Assembly (NCBI RefSeq): GCF_004217095.1 | Contig: NZ_SHKO01000001.1 | Location: forward strand, 2,344,234 to 2,408,233 | Reading direction: 5' to 3' | Length of the DNA: 64,000 bases | Origin: Advenella incenata | GTDB lineage: Bacteria; Pseudomonadota; Gammaproteobacteria; Burkholderiales; Burkholderiaceae_B | In this document: positions 1-9,235 of the stretch, one piece after another | Layout: every line of letters starts with the position of its first letter | Position numbering within the stretch: position 1 is the stretch's first letter | Translations under genes and position numbers: made by a program | Notes under the pieces: generated by a model | What the model saw: only the letters and a program-made list of their open reading frames with translations | Told to the model about the DNA's origin: nothing | Databases searched by the model: none

Positions 1-582
1 ATCCCTTTGCTGTTGAGCGGCACGCAAATTGTAGTAAGCCGTAGCCAGTTGACCGATCAGATTGATCTGCGCCGTTTTGCGTCCTTCCACGGTGGCCAGA
101 TAAGCCTGGAACGCCGCTTCAGACAAGTTGCGCTGTTTGCCGAAGAAATCCAGTTCAAAGTCGGTAATACCGATACCTGCCGTAAAGCTGCGCGAGACCG
201 ACGGACTATCCGGGCCGGCCATACGCATATTGGGCGGCATGCGCTGGGCCGTTTCCTGCGCCGTAGCTCCAATTTGCGGGAACTGGTCGCTGCGCGTAAT
301 GCCATATTGGGCACGCGCCTCATCAACCCGCTTTACCGCAATACGCATGTCGCGGTTATTTTCCAGCGCCAAGCCAATCAGCGCCTTCAGGCGGGGTTCA
401 CGGAAAAACTGCTCCCATCCCAAGTCGGCAACCGTCGCCTGGTTGGCGTTGTTTTGTCCCGGATAGGTAGACGGAACCGGTGCGTCCGGCCGCGTATAGT
501 CGGGTGACAAAGAGCAGCCAGCCAGCAGGACGGCCATGAAAACAGCGGAAAAACGGGGCAATGTACGTTGTGACCCTTGCAT
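1..582 (-). CDS. Outer membrane efflux lipoprotein, OprM/NodT family (partial, C-terminus off window)
   Basis: This is the outer-membrane channel of the tripartite RND pump encoded upstream. The start is the ATG at 582, two bases after the pump stop codon, with an AAGGA ribosome site lying inside the last pump codons, so the two are translationally coupled. About 194 residues are visible. The N-terminus is a lipoprotein signal ending VLLAGC with the acylated cysteine at residue 23, followed by SPDYTRPD, typical of OprM-type channels. The visible part covers the first half-repeat of the alpha-barrel (LDFFGKQRNLSEAAFQAYLA). The gene continues beyond base 1, so its 3' end cannot be judged. Confidence 0.9.
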   Translation of the reverse strand, partial: MQGSQRTLPRFSAVFMAVLLAGCSLSPDYTRPDAPVPSTYPGQNNANQATVADLGWEQFFREPRLKALIGLALENNRDMRIAVKRVDEARAQYGITRSDQFPQIGATAQETAQRMPPNMRMAGPDSPSVSRSFTAGIGITDFELDFFGKQRNLSEAAFQAYLATVEGRKTAQINLIGQLATAYYNLRAAQQQRD

Positions 583-584
583 GA

Positions 585-3500
585 TTACTCATTTCCTTTT
601 GGAGGTGATCCGTCCTGACGTTTGCTGTCGCCACTGGCGGTCATATCATCTGCCTCAGCCACATCGGTATAGATATGCTGAGATTCTTTTTCGGCTTCGG
701 TGGCTTTCTCGTGTTCATCAGCCTGACGACCCAACAGCCGTGGTTTCACTTTGAAGAACGTCATCACCACAACGAAGAACGTTGGGACGAACAGCACGGC
801 AAACGGTGTCGCCGCTACCATACCGCCAAACACCCCATAACCCACAGCCTGCTGGCTTGCCGCACCTTCGGCGTTGGCCAGCATAAGCGGTATGACGCCC
901 ATGATAAATGCGAACGAGGTCATCAGAATTGGGCGGAACCGCAGTTTGGCCGCCTCAAGCGTGGACTCAACCAAGCCCTTGCCCGAAGCATAGGCGTCTT
1001 TGGCAAATTCCACAATCAGAATGGCGTTCTTTGCGGACAGACCAATAACGGTAATCATCCCCACCTGGAAGTAAATGTCATTTGACATGCCCACCAGGGT
1101 AACCAGACCGACCGTGCCCAGCATACCCAGCGGTACGATCAGAACGGCCGACAAAGGAATCCACCAGCTCTCATAGAGCGCCGCCAGCACCAGGAATACC
1201 ACTGCAAAAGCCAGCGCAAGCAAAATCGTGGCCTGACTTCCTGCCTGCACTTCCTGATAGGACAGACCCGTCCACTCATAGCCGATACCCGCAGGCAATT
1301 GGCCAATCAGTTTCACAATCTCGTCCATCGCCTCGCCGTTGGCATAGCCGGCATTGGCCTGCCCCTGGATAGTGATGGAATCATAGCTGTTGTAACGCTG
1401 GATCTGCGTTTCGCCATGTACCCAGTCAAGGGTCACGAACGAAGACATGGGGACCAGTTCGCCATTGGTGTTATGCACCCGCAGTTTGAGAATATCTTCA
1501 GGCGACATCCGCTGCGCGGCTTCGGACTGAATCCACACGTTCTGCATCCAGCCCTGGTTCGGGAATTGCCCCAGATAACTGTTACCGATCGTGCCCGAGA
1601 GGACATTACCTACTTCGGTCATATTCACGCCCAGCGAATAGGCTTTGACGCGGTCAACCGTGACTTTCAGCTGCGGGCCAGGGCCCAGGCCGGAAATACG
1701 CACCTGCGACAGAATCTTGCTCTGGCCAGACAGCTGTATCAGTTGGTTGGCCGCTTCACGCAATTGGGTCTGACCCATACCACCGCGATCCTGCAAGCGC
1801 AAGTCAAAACCAGTAGCCGTACCCAGCGACGGGATGGACGGTGGCACAATCGATAGCACCATGGCATCAGGAATACCGAAAAGCAGTTGCCCCGTGGCGC
1901 GACCTGCGACCGACATGGCGTTGTGCTCTGCCCCTTTGCGCTCATCGAATTTCTTGAATGGCGTAAAGGCAATGGCCGAGTTCAGACCGGAGCCGTTGAA
2001 ACTGAAACCCTGCACGGTGATGATATTCTCCACCTCAGGCTGTTTCCCATAGTACTCCTCGACCTGCTTGATGACTTCTTCAGTCCGCTTGGCTGAGACA
2101 CCAGCCGGCAACTCAATATTGGTGACGGCGTAGCCCTGATCTTCGGTCGGCAGGAACGAAGTGGGCAGACGCAGATACAGAAAGCCCAGCAGAATGACCA
2201 GCCCCAGATAAATCAGCATCATGCGTCCACCGCGTTTGAGCATGCTGCCCACGAAACCAGTATAGTTGTTCGTGATTCTGGCAAACGTCCGGTTAAACCA
2301 GCCGAAAAAGCCTTTTTTATCATGATGCCCCTTGGGCACAGGCTTGAGCAGCGTGGCGCACATCGCTGGCGTAAAGGTCAGCGCCAGGAATGCGGAAAAG
2401 CCGATAGAAATGATCATTGCCGCGGCGAACTGGCGATAAATCACGCCTGCGGACCCGCTCATGAAGAACAGGGGCGCGAACACGACCATCAACACAAGTG
2501 TAATACCAACGATCGCCCCGAAAATCTGTGGCATCGCCTTGACCGTGGCTTCTTTGGGGTGCAGGCCTTCTTCGGCCATGATCCTTTCAACGTTCTCCAC
2601 CACCACAATGGCGTCATCCACCAGAATACCGATGGCCAGCACCATGGCGAACATCGTGAGCGTATTGATGGAGTAACCCATGGCCGACAGCGTAGCCAGC
2701 GTGCCCATCAGCGCCACCGGGACCACAATCGCAGGTATCAGTGTATAGCGGATGTTCTGCAGGAACAGGTACATCACGACGAACACCAGCAGCATCGCCT
2801 CAACCAAGGTGTGAACCACCTGGGTGATAGACGCATCGACGTACGGAGCCGTGTTGTAGGGAACCTTGTATTCAATATTGTCAGGGAAATACTGGGCCAG
2901 ATTTTCCATCTCGGCCTGGACCAGGTTCGAGGTTTCCAGCGCATTGGCGTTGGGCGCCAGCGAGACGGCGAATGCAGCTGCCGTTTTGCCGTTCAGGCGT
3001 GATCCAAACTGATAGGAATCGGCACCCACTTCAATGCGGGCCACATCGCGCAGTCGAACTGTCGAGCCGCCTGTTGTGGCGCGCAGAACAATATCGCCAA
3101 ACTCCTTAACGGTGCTAAGCTGGCCATTGACGATTACCGTCGCACTGGTGGTCTGGTCATCCGGCGTTGGCGGCGACCCCAGGGTACCGCCGGTAATTTG
3201 CGCATTCTGTGTTTGCAGGGCGGTCTTGATATCGCTGGTGGTCAGGCCAAACGACGTCATTTTTGCCGAATCTACCCAAATACGCATGGCGCGTGGTGAC
3301 GCAAACAGCTGGAATTCGCCGACACCCTTGATCCGGGAGACCGAGTTCTGGATATTGCGCGTGATGTAGTCGCCCAGGCCTGCATCGTCGAGCGAGCCGT
3401 CGGTAGAGGTCAGGGTCACGATCATCAGGAACCCTGCCGTACTCTTGGAGAACGTAATTCCCTGTTGAGTCACCGCCTGAGGCAGCTTGGAGTTTACGCT

Positions 3501-3836
3501 GGAAATACGGTTCTGGACGTCCACCTGGGCAAGATCCGGGTCGGTGCCCGGTTCAAAGGTCACGTCGATTTTGGCGGCGCCGTAGGAATCGCTGGTAGAG
3601 GCATAGTACAGCATACCCTGGGCACCGTTGAGCTCGTTCTCGATCAAACTGGTAACCGAGCGGGCGACCTCTTCGGCGCCTGCACCAGGGTATGTAGCAC
3701 GTACGGTGATGGTCGGCGGTGCCACTTCAGGGTACTGCGAAATTGCCATATTGGGGATGGAAACGATACCCGCAAAGAATATGATAATCGCAATAACCCA
3801 GGCAAAAATTGGCCGGTTAATGAAAAAATTTGACAT
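585..3836 (-). CDS. RND multidrug efflux pump inner-membrane transporter (AcrB/MexB, HAE1 family)
   Basis: Proton-driven inner-membrane pump of 1083 residues, slightly longer than the roughly 1030-1050 usual for AcrB/MexB because of a hydrophilic C-terminal tail rich in Glu, Lys and Asp after the last membrane segment. It begins MSNFFINRPIFAWVIA, the classic first transmembrane segment. The TM4 proton-relay signature GILVDDAIVVVENVER carries the paired aspartates, and the second half has the matching GLSAKNAILIVEFAKD motif of TM10. The order adaptor-pump-channel, with gaps of 11 and 2 bp, marks a complete efflux operon. Substrates cannot be read from sequence; the family exports hydrophobic and amphiphilic drugs, detergents and solvents. 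No dedicated TetR/MarR regulator adjoins the operon in this window. Confidence 0.96.
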   Translation of the reverse strand: MSNFFINRPIFAWVIAIIIFFAGIVSIPNMAISQYPEVAPPTITVRATYPGAGAEEVARSVTSLIENELNGAQGMLYYASTSDSYGAAKIDVTFEPGTDPDLAQVDVQNRISSVNSKLPQAVTQQGITFSKSTAGFLMIVTLTSTDGSLDDAGLGDYITRNIQNSVSRIKGVGEFQLFASPRAMRIWVDSAKMTSFGLTTSDIKTALQTQNAQITGGTLGSPPTPDDQTTSATVIVNGQLSTVKEFGDIVLRATTGGSTVRLRDVARIEVGADSYQFGSRLNGKTAAAFAVSLAPNANALETSNLVQAEMENLAQYFPDNIEYKVPYNTAPYVDASITQVVHTLVEAMLLVFVVMYLFLQNIRYTLIPAIVVPVALMGTLATLSAMGYSINTLTMFAMVLAIGILVDDAIVVVENVERIMAEEGLHPKEATVKAMPQIFGAIVGITLVLMVVFAPLFFMSGSAGVIYRQFAAAMIISIGFSAFLALTFTPAMCATLLKPVPKGHHDKKGFFGWFNRTFARITNNYTGFVGSMLKRGGRMMLIYLGLVILLGFLYLRLPTSFLPTEDQGYAVTNIELPAGVSAKRTEEVIKQVEEYYGKQPEVENIITVQGFSFNGSGLNSAIAFTPFKKFDERKGAEHNAMSVAGRATGQLLFGIPDAMVLSIVPPSIPSLGTATGFDLRLQDRGGMGQTQLREAANQLIQLSGQSKILSQVRISGLGPGPQLKVTVDRVKAYSLGVNMTEVGNVLSGTIGNSYLGQFPNQGWMQNVWIQSEAAQRMSPEDILKLRVHNTNGELVPMSSFVTLDWVHGETQIQRYNSYDSITIQGQANAGYANGEAMDEIVKLIGQLPAGIGYEWTGLSYQEVQAGSQATILLALAFAVVFLVLAALYESWWIPLSAVLIVPLGMLGTVGLVTLVGMSNDIYFQVGMITVIGLSAKNAILIVEFAKDAYASGKGLVESTLEAAKLRFRPILMTSFAFIMGVIPLMLANAEGAASQQAVGYGVFGGMVAATPFAVLFVPTFFVVVMTFFKVKPRLLGRQADEHEKATEAEKESQHIYTDVAEADDMTASGDSKRQDGSPPKGNE

Positions 3837-3847
3837 GTTTTATATAC

Positions 3848-5128
3848 TCACTGTGCCGGCTTGTCGCCCTGCTGTTCAGGCTTGCTTTCCTGTGCTGGGG
3901 TCTTGTCAGCCCCTTGCTTGGGTGGTTCCTGAGTGCCAGACTCAGGCTGCTGGCTCTTATCGCCTGCCGCCTTGTCTTTTTTCCAGGGCTGAGGTTTGAC
4001 CGGAGCGCCTGGGCGAATTTTTTGGAATCCTTCAACAATCACTTCGTCACCGGCTTTAAGGCCCTGTGTAACGATCGTATCGGTTTTCACTTCGCCGCCT
4101 GTCTGGATGGTCACCACAGAAACCTTGCCGTCGCGTACAACCATGGCATTGTTCAGACCATCGGTAGAACGCTGAATGGCTTGGGTTGGAATGAGCAACG
4201 CCTTATCATCCTTGCCCTGCTCTAGCTTGACAGTAACGTACATGCCAGGCAGCAGCAGCTTGTCCGAGTTGGGGAATGTGGCCCGCAGGGTCACCTGGCC
4301 GGTAGTAGGTTCAACGCTGACGCCGGTAAAAAGCAACTGGCCATTTTCCGGGTACTGTGTACCGTCTTCCAGTTCAAGCTGAACCACAGCCGTGTTTTCG
4401 TCAACCTTGGTCAATTGCCCATCTGCCATCGCCTTGCGCAAACGGTACAGTTCGGCAGTAGACTGGGTAAAGTCTACGTAAACCGGGTCCATTTGCTGCA
4501 CATGCGCCAATTCGGTAGCTTCGGTCCCGCTGACCAGCGCTCCTTCAGTAACCAGTGCCCGGCCAATAATGCCGTCAATGGGCGATTCCACATCGGTATA
4601 AGACAAATTGATACGGGCTGCATCCAGGGCAGCTTTAGCTGAAGCGATGGTAGCATCTGCCTGATTTGCCTGCGCCCGGGCATCGTCATATTCCTGACGG
4701 CTCACGGCATTGGATTTGACCAGCGTGCTATAGCGATTGGCCAGTTGCCGGGCACTGCCTGCCGTCGCTTTGGCCTGATTCAAGGCCGCTTCGGCCTGTG
4801 CATATTGTGCCTGGTAGGTCGCCGGATCAATCCGGAAGAGCACCTGCCCTTTTTTCACCTCGCGACCCTGCTCAAATTCAATTTTTTGCACAATACCGTT
4901 AACCCGGGCACGCACCTGCGCATCACGCACAGCACTGACCCGACCAGGGAGCGTGGTAAAGATGGTGGTGGGTGTTTCGGCCAGTTTGATTGTGCTGACA
5001 GGTGTCGGCGGCGGGCCGCCTTGCGCGCCTGCTTGCTGATCTTCCTTACCGCAACCGCTTAGCGCAACCAGGCACGACAGCAAAACTGTTGCAACATAGC
5101 GCTTGTGTAAAAAGAGTCTGTTTGTCAT
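3848..5128 (-). CDS. RND efflux periplasmic adaptor lipoprotein (AcrA/MexA family)
   Basis: First gene of the efflux operon; bridges the pump and the outer-membrane channel in the periplasm. The 426-residue protein has a lipoprotein signal ending ALSGC with Cys26 as the lipidation site. Then come the beta-barrel/lipoyl halves (GRVSAVRDAQVRARVNGIV and the SPIDGIIGRALVTEGALV return half), an Ala-rich alpha-helical hairpin between them, and the membrane-proximal domain. The last 60 residues are a low-complexity tail rich in Lys, Pro, Gln and Glu that is longer than in AcrA. It ends 11 bp before the pump gene. Confidence 0.95.
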   Translation of the reverse strand: MTNRLFLHKRYVATVLLSCLVALSGCGKEDQQAGAQGGPPPTPVSTIKLAETPTTIFTTLPGRVSAVRDAQVRARVNGIVQKIEFEQGREVKKGQVLFRIDPATYQAQYAQAEAALNQAKATAGSARQLANRYSTLVKSNAVSRQEYDDARAQANQADATIASAKAALDAARINLSYTDVESPIDGIIGRALVTEGALVSGTEATELAHVQQMDPVYVDFTQSTAELYRLRKAMADGQLTKVDENTAVVQLELEDGTQYPENGQLLFTGVSVEPTTGQVTLRATFPNSDKLLLPGMYVTVKLEQGKDDKALLIPTQAIQRSTDGLNNAMVVRDGKVSVVTIQTGGEVKTDTIVTQGLKAGDEVIVEGFQKIRPGAPVKPQPWKKDKAAGDKSQQPESGTQEPPKQGADKTPAQESKPEQQGDKPAQ

Positions 5129-5196
5129 TGGGTTGGAAACCTTGAGAGCGAGGGCTGATCCTGACGGATAGCAGATTGAACGGTATTGAAGAAAAG

Positions 5197-5226
5197 ATTA
5201 TAACCAGAAAATAATTGCCTAAGCAA
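5197..5226 (-). promoter_or_regulatory. Predicted sigma-70 promoter of the RND efflux operon
   Basis: Reading the minus strand, TTGCTT (5226-5221) lies 18 bp before TATAAT (5202-5197). This puts the start of transcription near 5190, about 60 bases ahead of the adaptor start codon. It is the best match in the region upstream of the operon. Prediction only. Confidence 0.55.
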
Positions 5227-5262
5227 ATACTATTTAGTATAAACCCTTAAGTTCTAGGGTTT
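5227..5262. promoter_or_regulatory. Two adjacent inverted repeats upstream of the efflux promoter (candidate operators)
   Basis: ATACTA-TT-TAGTAT (5227-5240) is a perfect palindrome abutting the -35 element. It is followed directly by AAACCCT-8 nt-AGGGTTT (5241-5262). Their position against the promoter suggests regulator binding. The second could alternatively act as a small hairpin with a short T-run on the plus strand. Confidence 0.4.
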
Positions 5263-5591
5263 TTATCGAATTCTCGGGAATGTTGTGAGCACACTCACCT
5301 GAGAAAAGGACTAAGAAGGACCAAGCGGCGCAATGTGCCGGATCCGTCGCATAATGACAAAACACAGCTGTGAAGGCCCCGCTGCCAGTACAGTGGCTAA
5401 CTCAGGCCACCGTATCAGCGGGCCAATACCGGGTGCAACCTGGCTGCATCACCACTGGTACAGCGCCTGGCAAATCGAGCTGAGCGATCAGTCGCCGACA
5501 AAGATGCAATAAAAATAACACGCCTATGCCTGTTTTGTCGCCATCTGCCCGCCAGGAAGGGTCAAAATCTACTTTTTAAACCCGCACAGTA
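5263..5591. other. Intergenic region without a recognisable gene
   Basis: About 330 bases between the efflux operon upstream region and the 3' end of the ABC ATPase gene. I see no coding frame with a ribosome site, no strong terminator and no repeat here. Confidence 0.5.
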
Positions 5592-6386
5592 TCAATCGAG
5601 CAACAGGGCATCATCGGTGATCTGCTCTCCCCTGACCTTCTCGAACATTTGCAGCAGGTCCCTGACCGTCATGTCCCGGCGCTGCTCGCCGGCCACATCC
5701 AGAACAACCTGTCCCTGATGCAGCATAATCGTCCGTTCGCCGATCTCCAGTGCTTGCTTCATACTGTGCGTGACCATCATAGTGGTCAGTTTCTGTTCAG
5801 TCACGATCTTTTCTGTAAGATCCAGAACAAATTGCGCGGTCCGTGGATCGAGCGCAGCAGTATGTTCGTCCAGCAGGAGTATTTTGCTTGGCTGCAGTGC
5901 CGCCATCAATAGACTCACCGCCTGACGCTGTCCGCCAGACAACAGGCCGATGCGGTCAGTCAGCCGCGACTCCAGGCCCAGCCCCAGAATGGTCAGGCGC
6001 TCCCGGAACAACTGTCGCAGATCACTGCGCAAAGCCGGACGAAGGCCGCGTTGGCCGCCCCGACAATAGGCCAGCGACATATTTTCTTCGATCGTCAGGT
6101 CTTCACAGGTGCCCGCCATCGGGTCCTGAAACACCCGCGCCACATTGACCGCCCGCTGCCACACGCTTTTGCGGGTGACGTTCTGGTCGTTGATATGAAT
6201 CGTGCCGGAGTCAACCATCAGCTCACCCGACACCGCATTCAGAAAAGTGGACTTACCGGCGCCGTTGGAGCCGATCACGGTCACGAATTGCCCTTGTGGG
6301 ATACTCAGGGACAAGCCACGCAACGCGCGGGTTTCAATGGGGGTGCCGGCATTGAAGGTAATATGTAGATTTTGTGCGTTCAACAT
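5592..6386 (-). CDS. ABC transporter ATP-binding protein (TrpX/YXP-type importer, COG1101)
   Basis: ATPase subunit of the three-gene importer, 264 residues. Walker A GSNGAGKST lies at 39-47, the signature LLSGGQRQ at about 148-155, and Walker B ILLLDEHTAALD near 169-180 with the unusual DEHTAALD form shared by this subfamily. It follows the permease gene with a 1-bp gap and is the last gene of the unit. The family, with COG2984 binding proteins, is poorly characterised; some members are linked to tryptophan or other amino-acid uptake, so the substrate is left open. Confidence 0.92.
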   Translation of the reverse strand: MLNAQNLHITFNAGTPIETRALRGLSLSIPQGQFVTVIGSNGAGKSTFLNAVSGELMVDSGTIHINDQNVTRKSVWQRAVNVARVFQDPMAGTCEDLTIEENMSLAYCRGGQRGLRPALRSDLRQLFRERLTILGLGLESRLTDRIGLLSGGQRQAVSLLMAALQPSKILLLDEHTAALDPRTAQFVLDLTEKIVTEQKLTTMMVTHSMKQALEIGERTIMLHQGQVVLDVAGEQRRDMTVRDLLQMFEKVRGEQITDDALLLD

Positions 6387-6387
6387 A

Positions 6388-7278
6388 TCAGGCGCGTCCT
6401 TTGATTCGCAGGTTACGGCGAAGCTTGGGCAGAATCAGTGCGATGGCCACCAGCAATGCAGTAATCAAATTCAGATCCTGTGCCTTGAGGCCGATGAAAT
6501 CGCTGTTGAGCGCCAATGCAATGAAAAAACGATAGAGGATAGCCCCTACTATAACGGCCAGCGTAATAAAAAGAAAACGTCGTGCAGGCAAAATGCTTTC
6601 TCCCACGATGACCGCCGCCAGGCCAATCACAATGGTGCCGATTCCCATGGAAATATCAGAGCCGCCCTGCGATTGGGCAAACAGTGCTCCGCCCAGGCCC
6701 ACCAGCGCATTGGACAGCGCCATGCCAATAAGCACCATGCGGTCTGTAGCAATGCCCTGGGCTCGCGCCATTCGCAAATTCGAGCCGGTCGAACGCATGG
6801 CCAGTCCCGAGCGGGTTGAAAAATAGGCGTCCAGCAGAATTTTGGCGCCAACCACCACAATGAACAGCAATACGGGGCGCCAGACATAATCGTCGAGCGC
6901 CGCCGGTTGCGTGAGCGAAAACACGGTGTCGCTGGTGATCAGCGGGATATTGGGTCCACCCATGATGCGCAAGTTGATCGAATACAGGGCCGTCATCATC
7001 AAAATACTGGCCAGCAGGTCCATGATGCCCAACTTGACGTTGAGCCAGCCGGTGATCATTCCGGCAAAGCCGCAAGCGAGCATCGCTGCCGCGCTGGCCA
7101 CGAAGGGGTCATAACCGCTACTGACCAGAAGCGCAGACACCGCGCCGCCCGTAGCAAACGTACCATCGACCGTCAGATCGGGAAAGCGCAAGACGCGAAA
7201 GGAGATGAACACGCCCAGCGCGACCAGGCTGTAGATAAAACCCAGTTCCAGCGCGCCAAGGGAAGAAAAAAGAGACAT
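6388..7278 (-). CDS. ABC transporter permease (COG4120 family)
   Basis: Inner-membrane permease of 296 residues with about eight hydrophobic segments, of the branched-chain-type permease fold (FRVLRFPDLTVDGTFATGGA near the N-terminus is typical of this subfamily). It lies between the substrate-binding protein gene (68 bp upstream, with an intervening terminator-like hairpin) and the ATPase gene (1 bp downstream). Expected to work as a homodimer with the ATPase. Confidence 0.92.
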   Translation of the reverse strand: MSLFSSLGALELGFIYSLVALGVFISFRVLRFPDLTVDGTFATGGAVSALLVSSGYDPFVASAAAMLACGFAGMITGWLNVKLGIMDLLASILMMTALYSINLRIMGGPNIPLITSDTVFSLTQPAALDDYVWRPVLLFIVVVGAKILLDAYFSTRSGLAMRSTGSNLRMARAQGIATDRMVLIGMALSNALVGLGGALFAQSQGGSDISMGIGTIVIGLAAVIVGESILPARRFLFITLAVIVGAILYRFFIALALNSDFIGLKAQDLNLITALLVAIALILPKLRRNLRIKGRA

Positions 7279-7296
7279 GTTAAGAACTTGTGATCA

Positions 7297-7324
7297 AATA
7301 AAAAAGCCTGAGATGAGCCCAGGC
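7297..7324 (-). terminator. Internal terminator/attenuator between binding-protein and permease genes
   Basis: On the minus strand a 7-bp stem GCCTGGG/CTCAGGC (one G-U pair) with a 5-base loop (7324-7306) is followed by a T-rich run (7305-7297). It sits between the first and second gene of the importer and would lower expression of the membrane components relative to the binding protein, as is common in ABC importer operons. Confidence 0.7.
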
Positions 7325-7346
7325 CGGTGAAAATGGTGACAACGGG

Positions 7347-8318
7347 TTATTTCACAACCACTTTGGCGCTTTTGACAAAGTCTTCGCTCAATGTGACCCC
7401 TTGCTTTTGGGCAGCCCCCGGGTTGACGAACAACTCCAGCGTTTTGCTGGTTTCGGAAGCGATGCTGCCTGGCTTCTCGCCTTTCAGGATACGCGCTACG
7501 ATTGTACCAGTCTGAATTCCCAGATTCTTGTAGTTGATGCCCAGCGCGGCAATGGCCCCGCGCTTGACGCTATCGGTGTCCGAAGCGACCAGCGGGATCT
7601 TGGACTCGTTGCCGACCTTGACCAAGGCTTCGTAGGCCGATACCACGTTGTTGTCGGTATTGGTATAGATCACATCAACCTTGCCTGCCAGACTGCGCGC
7701 AGCCGATCCCACATCGACCGAGCGTGGCGCGGACGCTTCAACAAGCGTCATGCCAGACTTGGGCAACAGTTCCTTCAGGCGTTTGACCACCACGCTGGAA
7801 TTGGCTTCGCCCGGATTGTAAACAATTCCTACGCGCTTGGCCTTGGGCAATACCTGCTTGATCAATTCAATCTGCTTTTCCAGGACCAGCACGTCGGAAA
7901 CACCTGTTACGTTGGCGCCCGAGGCCTCCATGGACTTGACCAACTGGGCGGCAGCCGGGTCAGTGACAGCCGAATACACCACCGGAATAGTCTTGGTTGC
8001 TGCAACCACAGCCTGTGCTGATGGCGTGGCAATGGCCACTATGGCATCGGGCCTTTCACCGATGAACTGGCGTGCAATCTGGGCTGCCGTACCGGTATTG
8101 CCCTGCGCGCTTTGATATTTCCATTTCAGATTTTTGCCTTCTACAAAGCCTTCCTTGGCCAGACCTTCCTTTACACCATCGCGCACGGCATCCAGGGCCG
8201 GATGTTCAACGATGGATGTAACGGCAACAAACTTGTCTGCCGCCTGGGCTGTGCCCGCAAGCAATGCGGTTGAAACCAGCGCGGCGGAAAGACAGAAAGC
8301 AAACGTGCCCTTGATCAT
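7347..8318 (-). CDS. ABC transporter substrate-binding protein (TrpX-like, COG2984)
   Basis: Periplasmic binding protein of 323 residues with a Sec signal peptide cleaved after AGTAQA (about residue 26). The mature part has the two-lobe type I fold of the COG2984 family (VAVTSIVEHPALDAVRDGV at the start; GAIAALGINYKNLGIQTG late in lobe 2). It is the promoter-proximal gene of the importer and has an AGGAG ribosome site 6 bases before the ATG. Ligand unknown; family members bind tryptophan or related small molecules. Confidence 0.92.
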   Translation of the reverse strand: MIKGTFAFCLSAALVSTALLAGTAQAADKFVAVTSIVEHPALDAVRDGVKEGLAKEGFVEGKNLKWKYQSAQGNTGTAAQIARQFIGERPDAIVAIATPSAQAVVAATKTIPVVYSAVTDPAAAQLVKSMEASGANVTGVSDVLVLEKQIELIKQVLPKAKRVGIVYNPGEANSSVVVKRLKELLPKSGMTLVEASAPRSVDVGSAARSLAGKVDVIYTNTDNNVVSAYEALVKVGNESKIPLVASDTDSVKRGAIAALGINYKNLGIQTGTIVARILKGEKPGSIASETSKTLELFVNPGAAQKQGVTLSEDFVKSAKVVVK

Positions 8319-8446
8319 AACAACTCCTGAATGACATGTTCTGAACTCAGCGATTCTGTCACAGCGAACCGCTTTGTACCAGTGGTATTAACGAGAATAA
8401 GTGCGCTGGTAACGTAACCTGGACGCACAGCCAAGGTTGCCGGCAC

Positions 8447-9229
8447 TTAGAAACTGATCAGTTCTCCGGTCTTGCCGTTTTCCTGCAGCAGCGTCCGAAG
8501 CCAGCCCGTCGCCGGCAGCCGGTACAGGCTCTGCACCCGTCTGGCTCGCTGCTGCAACTGCTCGAGCGTGACCTGCAATGGAGGACCGCAAAATGCAATG
8601 ACGATACGGTTCCCATCAATTGTTTCGGGAAACAGGATCACGCGATCATCAAATGCCTTTTTGATATTGCGAAAATTCTTGCGAAAACTGCCGTGATGGC
8701 CGAATAGGTTTATCGTGACTACTCCCAGATCGCCGCATACCTGCCGACAACCCCGGTAAAACTGGTCAGACGAACAGACCGGCCCCTGCGCGGTGTAATC
8801 ATACAGATCCACCATGAGCGCGCCATAGCCGTTTTCATTGAGCGGATCCTGGACCCAGTCCTGCGCATCTTCATGCACCACCCGGCACGAGGCCGTTTGC
8901 TGCAACTCAAAAGCAGACTCACATATGGCGGTGACCTGGGGATTCCATTCCACGGTCACGACATCGCTATCGAAATGATGCTGGCAAAAACGCGTCAGCG
9001 ACCCGGCCCCCAATCCCAGAATACCAATACCCCGATCAACCGGTGGGGCCAGAAACAACAGCCAGGCCATCATTTGCTGTGTATAGTCGAACTCCAGTTT
9101 TTCAGGACGGTTCACCCGCATGGCGCCCTGAATCCATTCGCTATTGAAATGCAGGTACCGCACACCCTGCGATTCGGAAATCATCGGTTCATCGTAGTCG
9201 GGATGTGGTTCCGTTTTCTGGTGCTGCAT
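8447..9229 (-). CDS. Spermidine-synthase-like methyltransferase-fold protein
   Basis: A 260-residue member of the SpeE-like superfamily. The Rossmann motif LGLGAGSLTRF lies at about 71-81, the acidic end of strand 2 (VTVEWNP) at 91-97, and HEDAQDW and LMVDLYDY follow, matching the fold of putrescine aminopropyltransferases. It lacks a polyamine-operon context: it directly follows the thiolase gene and has no adjacent SAM decarboxylase gene. The ATG at 9229 is preferred; a TTG at 9235 overlapping the end of the thiolase is an alternative. Many stand-alone bacterial homologues are not proven aminopropyltransferases, so the activity is uncertain. Confidence 0.8.
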   Translation of the reverse strand: MQHQKTEPHPDYDEPMISESQGVRYLHFNSEWIQGAMRVNRPEKLEFDYTQQMMAWLLFLAPPVDRGIGILGLGAGSLTRFCQHHFDSDVVTVEWNPQVTAICESAFELQQTASCRVVHEDAQDWVQDPLNENGYGALMVDLYDYTAQGPVCSSDQFYRGCRQVCGDLGVVTINLFGHHGSFRKNFRNIKKAFDDRVILFPETIDGNRIVIAFCGPPLQVTLEQLQQRARRVQSLYRLPATGWLRTLLQENGKTGELISF

Positions 9230-9235
9230 GTACAA

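Noticed and set aside
601-611. GGAGGTGATCC, the complement of the 16S rRNA 3' end, suggesting an rRNA fragment.
   Set aside because: It lies inside the last codons of the RND pump gene and nothing else rRNA-like surrounds it; it simply encodes Gly-Ser-Pro-Pro.
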